Origin: Streptococcus parasanguinis
Lineage (GTDB): Bacteria; Bacillota; Bacilli; Lactobacillales; Streptococcaceae
Direction of reading: 5' to 3'
Length of the DNA stretch: 64,000 nt
Assembly (NCBI RefSeq): GCF_016648855.1
Contig: NZ_JACLQU010000011.1
Location: forward strand, 1-64,000
Positions 43,872 to 53,391 of the stretch are shown one piece after another. Made by a program: the position numbers and the translations under genes. The notes beneath the pieces are model-generated. The model worked only from the letters and a program-made list of their open reading frames with translations, did no database searches and was not told where the DNA came from. The first letter of the stretch is position 1. Every line of letters starts with the position of its first letter.

Positions 43872-44965
43872 TATGCTAATCCCTTCATGATAATTTCTAC
43901 AATCTGTTGACAAGCCGTTCCATCCCCATAAGGATTACTTGCCTGGCTCATCTTCTCGTATTCATCTTGGTCTTCCAGAAGGAGCTTGAAGTTGCGATAG
44001 ATGTTTTCTTCTTCTGTTCCGACCAATTTCAAAGTCCCTGCAGCCACACCTTCTGGACGCTCTGTCGTATCACGCATGACAAGGACGGGTTTTCCTAAAG
44101 AAGGTGCTTCTTCTTGGACACCACCTGAGTCTGTCAAGATCATATAGCTTTGGTTCATGAAATTATGAAAATCAATCACTTCCAAAGGCTCAATGATTTT
44201 CATTCGCTCATTCTCTCCAAAAATCTTGCTAGCCAATTCTCTGACCTTTGGATTTTTGTGAATAGGATAGACTACCTTGACATCTTCAAACTCTTCTAAA
44301 ATCCGGTTGACCGCACGGAACATGTGCTCCATGGGTTCTCCAAGATTTTCTCGACGGTGGGCCGTCAACATGATGAGCTTGCTTCCTTTCGCCCATTCCA
44401 AAATAGGGTGGTCGTAGTCTTCTTGGACTGTAGTTTTTAAGGCATCAATAACGGTATTTCCCGTAACGAAAATATTTGTCCGTCCTTCTTTTTGAAGATT
44501 CTCTTTTGAAACCTGGGTTGGAGCAAAATTGTAATCTGCCACTATGGAAGTAGCTTGACGGTTAAACTCTTCAGGATATGGGCTTTGAAGATTGTAAGTC
44601 CGAAGCCCTGCCTCCACATGCCCCACTTTGATGCCCATATAAAAGGCCGCCAAAGCTGTTGCAAAGGTGGTTGTGGTATCTCCATGGACGAGGACAATAT
44701 CAGGTTTTTCTTGCTCCAAGACTGGTTGGATTTTTTCCAAGATAGAGGTCGTAATAGTAAACAAGGTTTGATTGGCCTTCATAATGCCAAGATTATAGTC
44801 TGGAACAACACGAAAAACGTCTAACACTTGGTCCAGCATTTCCTTGTGCTGCCCTGTTACACAGACTACAGTTTCAATGGTATCGTGTTGTTTGAGTTCA
44901 TTGACCAAAGGACACATTTTAATGGCTTCTGGACGCGTCCCAAACACTAACATTACTTTTTTCAT
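43871..44965 (-). CDS. wecB: UDP-N-acetylglucosamine 2-epimerase (non-hydrolysing)
   Basis: A 364-residue epimerase with VMLVFGTRPEAIKMCPLV at the N-terminus, VHGDTTTTFA near 96, HVEAGLRT near 115 and TDSGGVQEEA near 280, all diagnostic. It makes UDP-ManNAc from UDP-GlcNAc. A TagA/WecG-type ManNAc transferase two genes upstream is the natural consumer. Overlaps the preceding gene by 4 bp (ATGA). Confidence 0.95.
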   Translation of the reverse strand: MKKVMLVFGTRPEAIKMCPLVNELKQHDTIETVVCVTGQHKEMLDQVLDVFRVVPDYNLGIMKANQTLFTITTSILEKIQPVLEQEKPDIVLVHGDTTTTFATALAAFYMGIKVGHVEAGLRTYNLQSPYPEEFNRQATSIVADYNFAPTQVSKENLQKEGRTNIFVTGNTVIDALKTTVQEDYDHPILEWAKGSKLIMLTAHRRENLGEPMEHMFRAVNRILEEFEDVKVVYPIHKNPKVRELASKIFGENERMKIIEPLEVIDFHNFMNQSYMILTDSGGVQEEAPSLGKPVLVMRDTTERPEGVAAGTLKLVGTEEENIYRNFKLLLEDQDEYEKMSQASNPYGDGTACQQIVEIIMKGLA

Positions 44966-46047
44966 TTTGAACCCTTCCTCATCGATTGGTAAAAGTTCCG
45001 ATAGTTGTCTAAAAAGATCGGATAGCTAAACTTGTTATCATAATCTCTTTTTGCTCGAGCAGCTAAAGAGGCTCTTTTCTCAGGATCCTCTGCCAATTTT
45101 TTAATTGCTTGAGCTAAGGCCTGCGGATCCTCAGCTGGGACGAGGATCCCATTGCCAGAATTCACCACTTCGTTCACACCTGGAATATCTGTTGCAATCA
45201 TCGTTTTGCCGTTCATAAAGGCCTCGATTGCAACCAATCCAAATCCTTCAAAGATCGATGGAAGAACACAAAAGTCAAAGCTATTGATACACTCTACCAC
45301 GTCACTACGGTAGCCCAAAAAATGAATTCTTTCTTCCAGATTCAACTCTTTTGTTTGATTTATCAAATCATTTTTTAATTCTCCGTCACCGATAAGAAAC
45401 AAGGATACACTTGGATTTGTCACAAGTGACATGGCTTGGATCAGATAGGGTAACCCTTTTTGTTCGGACAGGCGAGCGATACAGCCTATTTTGATACCGT
45501 CACACTGAGTAATTTCATTTACTGTATGCTCACTTTGTTTCATTTTCACTCCATTATAAATCACAATAGAGTTTTTTGACCCTACATCATTAAGGATATT
45601 TCCCTGGACAGCTTGACTGACAGCAACCGTTCGAGCCTTTCCTAGGGCGAATTTATAAAGTGGTAATTTATCCTTGAAAACATTATGGGCTGTATAGACA
45701 TGGATCAATTTTGGATGGCGCATCTGCAGCAAACGAATATAGAAAGCAGCCATCCGGTGATGGGTGTGAACAATAGTGATCTCATTTTCTTTGATGATCT
45801 TGGAAAGACTAGCAAGAATCTTGAGGACAGTAGCTGGCTGTTTGCTATCGACATCTAGAATCCGATGGTGTTGAATCCCATTCTCTGCTAGTTTTTCTTC
45901 CCACAATCCACCAGTAGACGCAACATGAACCTGGTCAAATTCATCCTTGAGGTCTGTCGCCAACTGATAGACAATGCGCTCTGCCCCACCGATATCCATG
46001 GTCCGCGAAATGTGCAGAATATTATTTTTTTGCTTTCCGTTTTTCAT
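44962..46047 (-). CDS. Family 4 (GT-B) glycosyltransferase
   Basis: A 361-residue GT-B enzyme: N-terminal ISRTMDIGGAERIVYQLA glycine loop, THHRMAAFYIR, and the C-terminal PSIFEGFGLVAIEAFMNGK donor-binding motif (EX7E) near 270. It starts 26 bp inside the preceding gene and overlaps wecB by 4 bp, so it sits in one tight translational block. Sugar specificity unknown. Confidence 0.9.
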   Translation of the reverse strand: MKNGKQKNNILHISRTMDIGGAERIVYQLATDLKDEFDQVHVASTGGLWEEKLAENGIQHHRILDVDSKQPATVLKILASLSKIIKENEITIVHTHHRMAAFYIRLLQMRHPKLIHVYTAHNVFKDKLPLYKFALGKARTVAVSQAVQGNILNDVGSKNSIVIYNGVKMKQSEHTVNEITQCDGIKIGCIARLSEQKGLPYLIQAMSLVTNPSVSLFLIGDGELKNDLINQTKELNLEERIHFLGYRSDVVECINSFDFCVLPSIFEGFGLVAIEAFMNGKTMIATDIPGVNEVVNSGNGILVPAEDPQALAQAIKKLAEDPEKRASLAARAKRDYDNKFSYPIFLDNYRNFYQSMRKGSK

Positions 46048-46762
46048 GTACTACTCTCTTAATAAAAGTGGCATTTCCTACAAAATAGCGCTTAAAGAGG
46101 CGTTTTGGTTCATTGGCCACACGGAACAACCATTCCAGATTGGCCTTTTGCATCCACATAGGTGCCCGCTTGATATGACCTGATAGGACATCAAAGCTTC
46201 CTCCCACTCCCATAAAGACAGAGTTCACCCCATTGTCCATAAACTTCTGGATCAAGTACTCCTTTTTAGGAGAGGTAATCCCGACAAAGACAAAATCTGG
46301 ATTCTTCTCACGGATATCTTCTTGGATAGTCTCCTCTTCTTCAGTGGAGAAATAGCCATTGCGATGTCCCACTACTCGGAGATTCGGATAATCCTTTTTA
46401 AAGATGGTCAGCATATCTGTCAAGACTTCCTCTTTTGCCCCGAAGAAGTAGACAGAGTAACCTTTTTCATTGGCCAAATGGAGCAATTCCTGCATCAAAT
46501 CGATGCCTGCCACGCGCTCTGGCACAGAATAGCCCAAATAGCGCGCAGCGAGAACAACAGAAGCACCATCTGCATTGATGATTTCAGACTCATTGACAAT
46601 CTTCTTGATAGCCTCATCTGTCGCACATTGATTGAGCTTATCTGCGTTGACCCCCATCAAATGGAGTGGTTTTTTATCTCGTACGAATTGTTCTGTAGCA
46701 GCAACGGTTTCAGCCATTGTTAAAGGGTCAATTCTGACCCCCATCATTGTAAAACTTTTCAA
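46022..46762 (-). CDS. WecG/TagA/CpsF-family glycosyltransferase (probable ManNAc transferase)
   Basis: A 246-residue GT26 enzyme. Motifs: GVRIDPLTMAETVA, NADGASVVLAARYLG near 68, GAKEEVL near 105, FVFVGITSPKKEYLIQKFM near 160. Family members transfer N-acetylmannosamine(uronic acid) to lipid-linked GlcNAc, which fits wecB in the same cluster. The probable start is TTG at 46762 with GGGGAG 7 nt upstream overlapping the licD stop; ATG codons at 46747 and 46744 are alternatives. Confidence 0.88.
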   Translation of the reverse strand: MKSFTMMGVRIDPLTMAETVAATEQFVRDKKPLHLMGVNADKLNQCATDEAIKKIVNESEIINADGASVVLAARYLGYSVPERVAGIDLMQELLHLANEKGYSVYFFGAKEEVLTDMLTIFKKDYPNLRVVGHRNGYFSTEEEETIQEDIREKNPDFVFVGITSPKKEYLIQKFMDNGVNSVFMGVGGSFDVLSGHIKRAPMWMQKANLEWLFRVANEPKRLFKRYFVGNATFIKRVVHEKRKAKK

Positions 46763-46764
46763 GC

Positions 46765-47550
46765 TTATTCTCCCCAAGTTGATTCAAAGTGACCTTTTTG
46801 CTCTGATTCTTCAGGCAACTTCATATAATCGCCATAAATTTTTGTCAGATAAGCATCCGGATCAGCATGACCACTGATTTTAATGGTTTCAAAATCAAGG
46901 AGTTGTGGCTCCCCAAATACCTCTTTGTAGGCCAATTCTCTCTCGCGATAGGATCCTAAGACATTTCCGACAAGAGCACTTGTCTCAAAGTCATAGCGTT
47001 TAATCGTATTCTGTAATTTCTGATTGATTTTTTCTGTATTTAATAATTTGTCCAAGTGAAGGATCTTAGAAACCTTCACAATTGAATTTTCAAAGAAGCC
47101 TCGGTCGCGATTGTGCAATCGATTGATGACAGATATTTTTGAAAGGGCACGGTAATACTTGATTTTATTGGTGTGCAAGAAATAGTGGAAACCATCTGAT
47201 GGGTAACCATCTAAAGGAAACACATCGATAAAAGGACTACACACAACCCCACCAAATTCAATTTGAAGGGAAGTATCCATGATAGAGGTATTGCCTAAAT
47301 TATCATCATGGATTCTCAAGATGACATTGCTTGGTAATTCGTTTTGGCAAATTTCCAGAAACTTTTCATAGTCTTTTCTAGGCATGCCCAAATCCATATC
47401 GTCATCCCAAGGGATAAAGCCTTTGTGACGAATGGCTCCCAATAAAGTGCCCCCTAAAGCATAGTATCGAAGATTGTGTTTTCTGCAAATTTCAATATAC
47501 TTTTCTAGTAAGGATAATTCTCCTAATTGAATCTGTCTAACTTTACTCAC
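46765..47550 (-). CDS. LicD/fukutin-family phosphotransferase
   Basis: A 261-residue LicD-family protein. The signature ALGGTLLGAIRHKGFIPWDDD (about 32-52) carries the nucleotidyltransferase-type DDD acid cluster, followed by DMDLGMPRKDYEKF. LicD proteins transfer phosphocholine, and the related eukaryotic fukutin and FKRP transfer ribitol 5-phosphate from CDP-ribitol. No choline-activating genes are in this locus but tarI/tarJ are, so a ribitol-phosphate transferase is the better guess (inference). GTG start, 3 nt after the cpsE stop; AAGGAG 11 nt upstream. Confidence 0.85.
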   Translation of the reverse strand: MSKVRQIQLGELSLLEKYIEICRKHNLRYYALGGTLLGAIRHKGFIPWDDDMDLGMPRKDYEKFLEICQNELPSNVILRIHDDNLGNTSIMDTSLQIEFGGVVCSPFIDVFPLDGYPSDGFHYFLHTNKIKYYRALSKISVINRLHNRDRGFFENSIVKVSKILHLDKLLNTEKINQKLQNTIKRYDFETSALVGNVLGSYRERELAYKEVFGEPQLLDFETIKISGHADPDAYLTKIYGDYMKLPEESEQKGHFESTWGE

Positions 47551-47553
47551 AGG

Positions 47554-48930
47554 CTACTTCGCTCCTTCTTTTCTAAGTACAACCTTCACGGTCTTGAGCA
47601 AGATCTGAATATCTCTCCAGATCGTCCAATCATCCATGTACGCAACGTCCAGTTTGACCACTTCGTCAAAATCCTTGATTTCACTGCGTCCGCTCACTTG
47701 CCAAAGTCCGGTAATACCTGGTTTGAAGCTGAGTCGGCGTTTTTGGGCTGGCGTATATTCTTGGTATTCGTCAACCGTTGGGGGACGAGTCCCGACCAGA
47801 CTCATATCACCGATCAGAACATTGTAAAATTGTGGCAATTCATCGAGACTGGTCTTACGGATAAAGCGTCCGATTGGCGTTACCCGCGGATCATTTTCCA
47901 TCTTGAACATGCCACCTGTCATGGTATTTTGTGCCATGAGATCTTTCTTAATTTCTTCGGCATCCACACGCATGGAGCGGAATTTATAGAAGTTGAAATA
48001 CCGTCCGTTCTTTCCGACCCGTTTTTGTACAAAGAAGGCAGGTCCGCCATCCTTACGAATCAGAGGGACTAAGACGATACTCACTAGTCCACAAATCAAG
48101 AGACCAAAGAGGGCTCCTGCAATGTCTAAGAGACGTTTAGCAAACACGTGACTCGGCTTGTAGAAATTGGTTGAGAAAGTAACGACACTTAGTCCTCCGA
48201 CTTCTCGAACCCGTTTATTACCTAAGGACGCGAAGTTAAAGGCATTGAGATTGACCGATACATCGATCCCCATACTCTCAAACTCCGAGACCAAGTCACT
48301 AATATTGTAGTCCTCACTTGGCAGATTGATAAACACTTCATCCACCACTTCCTTGGTCACAAAGTTCATCATTTGATCTGGCTGCACCACCCGTACACCT
48401 GAATGAGCAAAATCCGTATCGTCCATGACAGTGACACCGATTAGTTCTCCATGATAAAGGCTGGGCGAATGCAGAATATCAAACACTTTTTCCATCCGAC
48501 TGGTCGCTGTGATCAGGAAAATCTTTCTCGAGCTTTTCCGCCGTGGGGAAACAGACTTCCGGTATCTCTTCAGCAAGAGATCCATGACATAGACAGAAAA
48601 AGTATTCAAAAGAAAGAAGTAGATCATCCCCCGACGAGAGATGGAAAAGACCCCATCGAGCATAAAAGAGGTAAAGGTGATCCCAACAGCGAAAAACACA
48701 TTGTATTTCAAGACCTGAAAGAGCTCATCCAGGTAACCCCTGCTATAAAAACGATAGGCAATATTGCTAATGTAGAAGGCTACAAAATGTAAGAGATAGA
48801 GAATGGCGATCGTCTGTGATGTGTATTCTGCATCCTTAAAAAGACTCACAATGTAAGCCGAAAATAGGACAGCTAAACTTTGAAAGAGAACAATATTTAG
48901 TTTTTCCAGTTCGATTCTTTCTTCTCCCAT
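47554..48930 (-). CDS. cpsE: CpsE-type undecaprenyl-phosphate sugar phosphotransferase
   Basis: A 458-residue polyprenyl glycosylphosphotransferase that starts repeat-unit assembly. Four to five N-terminal helices, a cytoplasmic middle domain, another helix (DIAGALFGLLICGLVSIVLV near 270), then the PF02397 catalytic domain with FVQKRVGKNGRYFNFYKFRS, TSLDELPQF and PGITGLWQVSGRS. Probably transfers glucose- or galactose-1-phosphate; which one cannot be read. Order cpsA-B-C-D-E is conserved in streptococcal capsule loci. Confidence 0.93.
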   Translation of the reverse strand: MGEERIELEKLNIVLFQSLAVLFSAYIVSLFKDAEYTSQTIAILYLLHFVAFYISNIAYRFYSRGYLDELFQVLKYNVFFAVGITFTSFMLDGVFSISRRGMIYFFLLNTFSVYVMDLLLKRYRKSVSPRRKSSRKIFLITATSRMEKVFDILHSPSLYHGELIGVTVMDDTDFAHSGVRVVQPDQMMNFVTKEVVDEVFINLPSEDYNISDLVSEFESMGIDVSVNLNAFNFASLGNKRVREVGGLSVVTFSTNFYKPSHVFAKRLLDIAGALFGLLICGLVSIVLVPLIRKDGGPAFFVQKRVGKNGRYFNFYKFRSMRVDAEEIKKDLMAQNTMTGGMFKMENDPRVTPIGRFIRKTSLDELPQFYNVLIGDMSLVGTRPPTVDEYQEYTPAQKRRLSFKPGITGLWQVSGRSEIKDFDEVVKLDVAYMDDWTIWRDIQILLKTVKVVLRKEGAK

Positions 48931-48949
48931 TTTCCCTCAATCCTATTCT

Positions 48950-49642
48950 TTACTTTTTCCCATACTCTCCGTAGGCTCCGTATCCTCCATACGAACCATA
49001 CTCAGCAGCTTTAATGTTAAATTTATTGAGCACTACTCCCAAGAAAGGGGTGCCTGTTTGTTCTAATTGGTCTTTAGCTTTTTGGACAGCCTTGCGTCCA
49101 TTGGCCCCAGATTCTGTGATCAAGACAGTTCCATCACAGCGTTGAGCAATAATGGCCGCATCAATCACGACCCCAATTGGAGGAGTATCGACAATGATAT
49201 AGTCAAAATGCTCACGTAGGGCATCCATCATCACAGTGAAGTTCTTGCTTTGCAAGAGACCCGTTGGGTTTGGTGCTACCTGTCCAGACTCGATGATATC
49301 CAAGTTTGGAAAATCAGTCGCATACAAGATTTGGTCCAATTGGCTACGACCAGATAAGAAGTCGGTCAACCCTTGAATCTTATCCCGGCTACGGAAAATC
49401 CCTGTCATGACAGAGTTCCGGATATCACAGTCGACCAAAAGGGTCTTGTAACCCGCACGCGCAAAGGCAACGGCCAAGTTGGTTGAAGTGGTTGATTTTC
49501 CTTCATTTTCTTGAACAGATGAGATGGCGATGACTTTCAAGTCCACCCCACTCAATTGGATATTCGTCGCAAGGGCATTGAAGTACTCTTCTGCCTTCCG
49601 AATTTCTTGTAATTTGTTTTTTGAAATTTCTAACGTATTCAT
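48950..49642 (-). CDS. cpsD: CpsD autophosphorylating tyrosine kinase
   Basis: A 230-residue BY-kinase. Walker A ENEGKSTTSTN near 45, Walker A' LLVDCDIRNS near 68 and Walker B YIIVDTPPIG near 150. The C-terminal tail is a tyrosine cluster (YGSYGGYGAYGEYGKK), the autophosphorylation sites. It works with CpsC as its membrane activator and CpsB as phosphatase to control polymer length and wall attachment. Confidence 0.95.
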   Translation of the reverse strand: MNTLEISKNKLQEIRKAEEYFNALATNIQLSGVDLKVIAISSVQENEGKSTTSTNLAVAFARAGYKTLLVDCDIRNSVMTGIFRSRDKIQGLTDFLSGRSQLDQILYATDFPNLDIIESGQVAPNPTGLLQSKNFTVMMDALREHFDYIIVDTPPIGVVIDAAIIAQRCDGTVLITESGANGRKAVQKAKDQLEQTGTPFLGVVLNKFNIKAAEYGSYGGYGAYGEYGKK

Positions 49643-49654
49643 GCGATCCCCAGT

Positions 49655-50350
49655 CTACAGTTTCTTAATATCTGGCACAATACCAAGTAAGGTGAAGCCC
49701 ATCAATTCTTCGATATCCTCTGGTCTCTTGACACGATCGTCCAAGACTTCTACTACGACCATGAGAACCACCATAAGGCCTGCTCCAGCAATAAAGCCAA
49801 GAAGGACATTGCGTCGGATATTTGGTGAAGAAGGTGATTGAGGCACTTCTGCTTCATCCAAAGTCGTAACATCTGACACCTTGGTCACAGAGATGATCTT
49901 TTCAGCTGCTACATTTCGAAGGCCATTGGCAATGCGGGCCGCTTCTTTTGGATTTCCATCCTTAGCCGTGATCGAAAGGATACGAGTATCTGTCGGAACG
50001 GATACACTGATCTTTTTCGACAACTCACCAGGTGTCATATCGAGTTTCAATTCTTCGATGGCTTGGCTCAAGACATTTTGAGAAAGAATGATCTCACGGT
50101 AGTCCTTAACCAAGTAAGAACCAGCCTGCAAATCAGAGTTTGTCAAGGCATTGTTGTCTTGGTTTTGACGACTGACCACGTAGATCCGGCTAGTACTTTG
50201 GTATTCTTTCTTGGCTAAAAAGGCACTATAGCCAAATGCTGCGATGGCAAAGACAAGAGCGACCAAAACGATCGAAAACTTGCGTTTCCATAGGGTCTTC
50301 AGCATAGCGAAAACATCAATTTCCACTGCTTGATTTTCTTGATTGTTCAT
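49655..50350 (-). CDS. cpsC: CpsC Wzz-type chain-length regulator
   Basis: A 231-residue protein with two membrane helices (about 30-50 and 180-200) enclosing an extracellular Wzz domain, and a PSSPNIRRN proline motif before the second helix. It activates CpsD kinase in trans; in Firmicutes these two parts of the Wzc-type protein are split, as here. Confidence 0.94.
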   Translation of the reverse strand: MNNQENQAVEIDVFAMLKTLWKRKFSIVLVALVFAIAAFGYSAFLAKKEYQSTSRIYVVSRQNQDNNALTNSDLQAGSYLVKDYREIILSQNVLSQAIEELKLDMTPGELSKKISVSVPTDTRILSITAKDGNPKEAARIANGLRNVAAEKIISVTKVSDVTTLDEAEVPQSPSSPNIRRNVLLGFIAGAGLMVVLMVVVEVLDDRVKRPEDIEELMGFTLLGIVPDIKKL

Positions 50351-50394
50351 TTCCTAATTACTCCTTCATGTGGATCTCTCCACCTGTTTCCTGG

Positions 50395-51126
50395 TTAGAT
50401 TAATTCATCCGCTAACAAGAGTTCTTGATTGCCGACAAAGAGAGCTTGTGCTCGTCGTTCTCCGTATTCTTCCTTGATCAAGCGATAGGCTTCTGCCATA
50501 TAAGGCGGTCGTTTATCCACATTGTGCATATCACTAGCCACAAAGTGCACCAAGTCTTTTTCTAAGAAGTATCGAGCTCGTTTTTTCAGTTGTTTTTGCT
50601 CATCCCCAAAGAGGCGAGGTTTGAGAACGCTGGAACTATTGATCTGCATGTAGCAGCCCATGTCAATCATCTCTTGCACACGCTCCTCATTTTTCTCCAA
50701 GCACTTGTAGCGCTCGATATGGGCCACCACTGGTGTCACACCTAGATGGAGCAAACGGTCCAAGGCGGTATGAATCTCCTTGTAAGATGTTCCCATACTG
50801 AATTCAATCAGCGCAAAGCGTGTCTCAGCCAAACGTGGAATGACCTTTTCTTCCAGTTTTTTCAAGACATCATTCGTAAAGTAGATCTCTGCCCCGTAAT
50901 GAATCGTTAAATCTGGTGCGACCTCTGCCGCAATTTTTTTCACTTCTTGAAAATTTTCAGAAATCTTTTCTTCGGGAGTTTCAAACATTCCCTTGCGACG
51001 ATGAGAAGTGGAGATAATGGTCCGTACCCCTTGGCGATAACTTTCTTCCAATAAGGTACGCGTATCTTCTCTTGTCTTTGGTCCATCATCCACATCAAAG
51101 ACGATGTGCGAGTGGATATCAATCAT
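50395..51126 (-). CDS. cpsB: CpsB manganese-dependent tyrosine phosphatase (PHP family)
   Basis: A 243-residue PHP-fold phosphatase. [16 protein letters not shown] supplies the first metal-binding histidines; ISTSHRR, YGAEIYF, HIERY and ASDMHN the others. It dephosphorylates CpsD. Overlaps cpsA by 4 bp (ATGA). Confidence 0.95.
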   Translation of the reverse strand: MIDIHSHIVFDVDDGPKTREDTRTLLEESYRQGVRTIISTSHRRKGMFETPEEKISENFQEVKKIAAEVAPDLTIHYGAEIYFTNDVLKKLEEKVIPRLAETRFALIEFSMGTSYKEIHTALDRLLHLGVTPVVAHIERYKCLEKNEERVQEMIDMGCYMQINSSSVLKPRLFGDEQKQLKKRARYFLEKDLVHFVASDMHNVDKRPPYMAEAYRLIKEEYGERRAQALFVGNQELLLADELI

Positions 51127-52592
51127 TTTTCTTTTCCTTCCATTACTTTTTGAATGGTTTCCTTAGCCTTAGTCAAGCTCGCTTGATCCAACTCCATGAC
51201 ATAGAGGTTGTAACCAGGCATGGCATAAGACGGCAAGTCATTTCGCCCTTGACCGGTGATCGCTTGTGAAGTCACCTCATAAGAGCCACCCGTTTCTAGC
51301 TGGGTATTGATCAAGTTCATCATAGTTGGCAACTGCATATTGGTTTGGACAGAATCTTGGAGGTTCCCGATAATCTCATTGTAGTTGCTTAAGACCTTAG
51401 TAGAGGTCAACTTTTTGATAATGGCCGCAATGACTTTTTCTTGGTTTTTCCCACGGTCATTGTCACCACCTTGAAGAGAGTAGCGTTCTCGGACAAAACC
51501 AAGCGCTTGCTCTGAATTCAAATGGACCTTTCCTACTGGGAAATGGAACTTCCCGTGCAGGCTCGTGAATTCTTGGTCATTTTCCACATCGATCCCCCCT
51601 AGAAGGTCAATCAACTTGAGGAAGGACGTGAAATTGAGACGAACATAGTAGTTGAGCTTGATATCATAGAGATTCTCAAGGGTATGAATGGAAGCATCCA
51701 CACCGTAGATCCCCGCATGGGTCAACTTATCATTTTGGTTGTTACCACCATCTGCAATCGGTACATAGGCATCCCGCGGCGTCGTTGTCAACAGAACTTG
51801 CTTGGTCTTCCGATTGACGGTCATGATGATATTGACATCTGATCGAGAAACCGAGGTTACTGGGCCATAGGTATCGATCCCGCTGACATAGATGTTAAAG
51901 ACATCCGCATTGGCAGACACCTTGCTCGTCGCTGCCACTTCTTTTCGAATCTTGTAGGAATAGATTTTCTTCAACTTCTTCGCATAGTCGGCATCTTCAG
52001 CAGCGATAGTATCTTCAAAGGTACTGTTGAGCACCATGGCAGAAGCATTCCCTTCTTGCAGGCTCTTATAGGCATCTAGATAAGTCGGTGCATCCACTAC
52101 AGAAATTTCCTGACCCTTGGTCTTTTTGATATTGTCCAAGAGGGCCGTGAGATTGGCTTCATTATTGTTGCCCTTTGGTGCCACCACTTCCTTGATTTCT
52201 TTGATGTCTTTGATGTCACTATCTTTCTTGACATAGACAGCCATCTCAAACTCTGTATAGTTAGAATGGCCGTTGACATTACTGGTCAGATTTAGCAGCT
52301 GTTGACTAGCAAACAAAACTCCCGAACTAGCCAATAAGCCGACAAGAAGCAAGACCAAAGTTGTCTTTTTGGCCTGATTTTTGATCACAAACCAAGCTGA
52401 TAAGAGCAAGAGAAGAGCTAGTAGTGCAATCACGAGAACATTGACATAGCGAAAAGCCAAGATGTTATTGGCCAACATAGTATAGGTCGCCCAACTTGCA
52501 GTCATAAGCAAAAAAATAAGCAATACGGAATTAATGATTCGCAATTGCCCCCACTTATGTTCTGAACGACGACTCCGTCTCCTTTGTGACAT
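51123..52592 (-). CDS. cpsA: CpsA, LytR-CpsA-Psr family phosphotransferase
   Basis: A 489-residue LCP protein that attaches the finished polysaccharide to peptidoglycan. Basic N-terminus ([12 protein letters not shown]), three membrane helices in the first 105 residues, an accessory domain (about 110-215), then the LCP domain with [17 protein letters not shown] and [29 protein letters not shown] carries the conserved arginines. The ATG at 52592 has GGAGG 5 nt upstream; a TTG at 52604 overlaps that site and is rejected. Confidence 0.95.
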   Translation of the reverse strand: MSQRRRSRRSEHKWGQLRIINSVLLIFLLMTASWATYTMLANNILAFRYVNVLVIALLALLLLLSAWFVIKNQAKKTTLVLLLVGLLASSGVLFASQQLLNLTSNVNGHSNYTEFEMAVYVKKDSDIKDIKEIKEVVAPKGNNNEANLTALLDNIKKTKGQEISVVDAPTYLDAYKSLQEGNASAMVLNSTFEDTIAAEDADYAKKLKKIYSYKIRKEVAATSKVSANADVFNIYVSGIDTYGPVTSVSRSDVNIIMTVNRKTKQVLLTTTPRDAYVPIADGGNNQNDKLTHAGIYGVDASIHTLENLYDIKLNYYVRLNFTSFLKLIDLLGGIDVENDQEFTSLHGKFHFPVGKVHLNSEQALGFVRERYSLQGGDNDRGKNQEKVIAAIIKKLTSTKVLSNYNEIIGNLQDSVQTNMQLPTMMNLINTQLETGGSYEVTSQAITGQGRNDLPSYAMPGYNLYVMELDQASLTKAKETIQKVMEGKEK

Positions 52593-52622
52593 AAATACCT
52601 CCAATTAGTCCTAATCATGTTT

Positions 52623-52703
52623 ATTGTAACATATTTTTAGCAAAAAATGCATTAATTATCACTTTTTTGTCCATTATGGACATTTGGAAAGTAAGCGTTT
52701 TCA
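52623..52703 (-). promoter_or_regulatory. cps promoter with palindromic operator and cre-like site
   Basis: Extended -10 TGTTACAAT on the minus strand (TACAAT at 52623-52628). Upstream are a perfect 15-bp palindrome TGTCCATTATGGACA (52668-52682) and a cre-like TGAAAACGCTTACT (52690-52703). The 177-bp nrdG-cps gap thus holds one promoter and two candidate control sites. Confidence 0.65.
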
Positions 52704-52745
52704 AAAACAAGCAAAATCCCTTGTATACTTATGCAGAGAATCCAA

Positions 52746-52774
52746 AAAAACCGGGTGAAAAACCCGGTTTTTTT
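52746..52774 (-). terminator. nrdG terminator
   Basis: AAACCGGGT gaaaa ACCCGGTTT stem flanked by A and T runs; ends the nrdD-nrdG cluster transcript before the cps promoter. Confidence 0.9.
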
Positions 52775-52781
52775 GAGGATC

Positions 52782-53387
52782 CTACAAAAGATCGTCCCGT
52801 TTGACCTGCTCAAAACTTTCCTTGCCATCATTGAGCTTGTCCCAGATGACGACTTTTCCTTCTTTGAGGGATTTTTGAACATCAATAATCCGCTGGTTAG
52901 AAGACCCTCGGAACTGCAACATGAGGTTGCGTTTGCTCTTATCATAGCGACCATCAACCAGAATATCAATCAGCGAGAGAAGCTCTAGTTTGTCTGGCGT
53001 CTCTAGCATCATTTCTTCCCAAGTGTAGCCAGTCCAAGACCAAATGTCTTTGTCGGGCAACTCTTTCCGAATGCGTTTAACGAGAGGCAAAAGAATTCCA
53101 GTATTCAGGAATGGCTCCCCCCCAAGCAGGGTCAAGCCCTGGACATAAGGTTGGGCCAGATCAGCCATGATCTGTTCTTCCAACTCTTTGGTGTAGGGAA
53201 TACCCGCCTTGAAAGACCAGGTCGCTACATTGTAACAGCCCTCACAGTGAAACATGCAACCTGAAACATAAAGCGAATTGCGCACCCCTTCGCCATCGAC
53301 AAAGTTAAAAGCCTTGTAATCAATGATGCGCCCTTGACTCAGTTCCTCACTCTTCCATTCGCCTGGTTTAGGTGTATTCCATGTCAT
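52782..53387 (-). CDS. nrdG: Anaerobic ribonucleotide reductase activating protein NrdG
   Basis: A 201-residue radical SAM activase. The 4Fe-4S motif CMFHCEGCYN (CxxxCxxC) lies near residue 43 and GGEPFLN near 93 binds SAM. It generates the glycyl radical in NrdD. Four genes in the cluster run nrdD, 46-aa ORF, GNAT, nrdG, an order I recall from pneumococcus. Only 4 nt separate it from the GNAT gene. Confidence 0.95.
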   Translation of the reverse strand: MTWNTPKPGEWKSEELSQGRIIDYKAFNFVDGEGVRNSLYVSGCMFHCEGCYNVATWSFKAGIPYTKELEEQIMADLAQPYVQGLTLLGGEPFLNTGILLPLVKRIRKELPDKDIWSWTGYTWEEMMLETPDKLELLSLIDILVDGRYDKSKRNLMLQFRGSSNQRIIDVQKSLKEGKVVIWDKLNDGKESFEQVKRDDLL

Positions 53388-53391
53388 CCTT

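Noticed and set aside
46765..47550. LicD protein considered as part of a phosphocholine (lic) system
   Set aside because: No licA, licB or licC genes are in the window; choline genes elsewhere in the genome cannot be excluded, so only the preference is stated.
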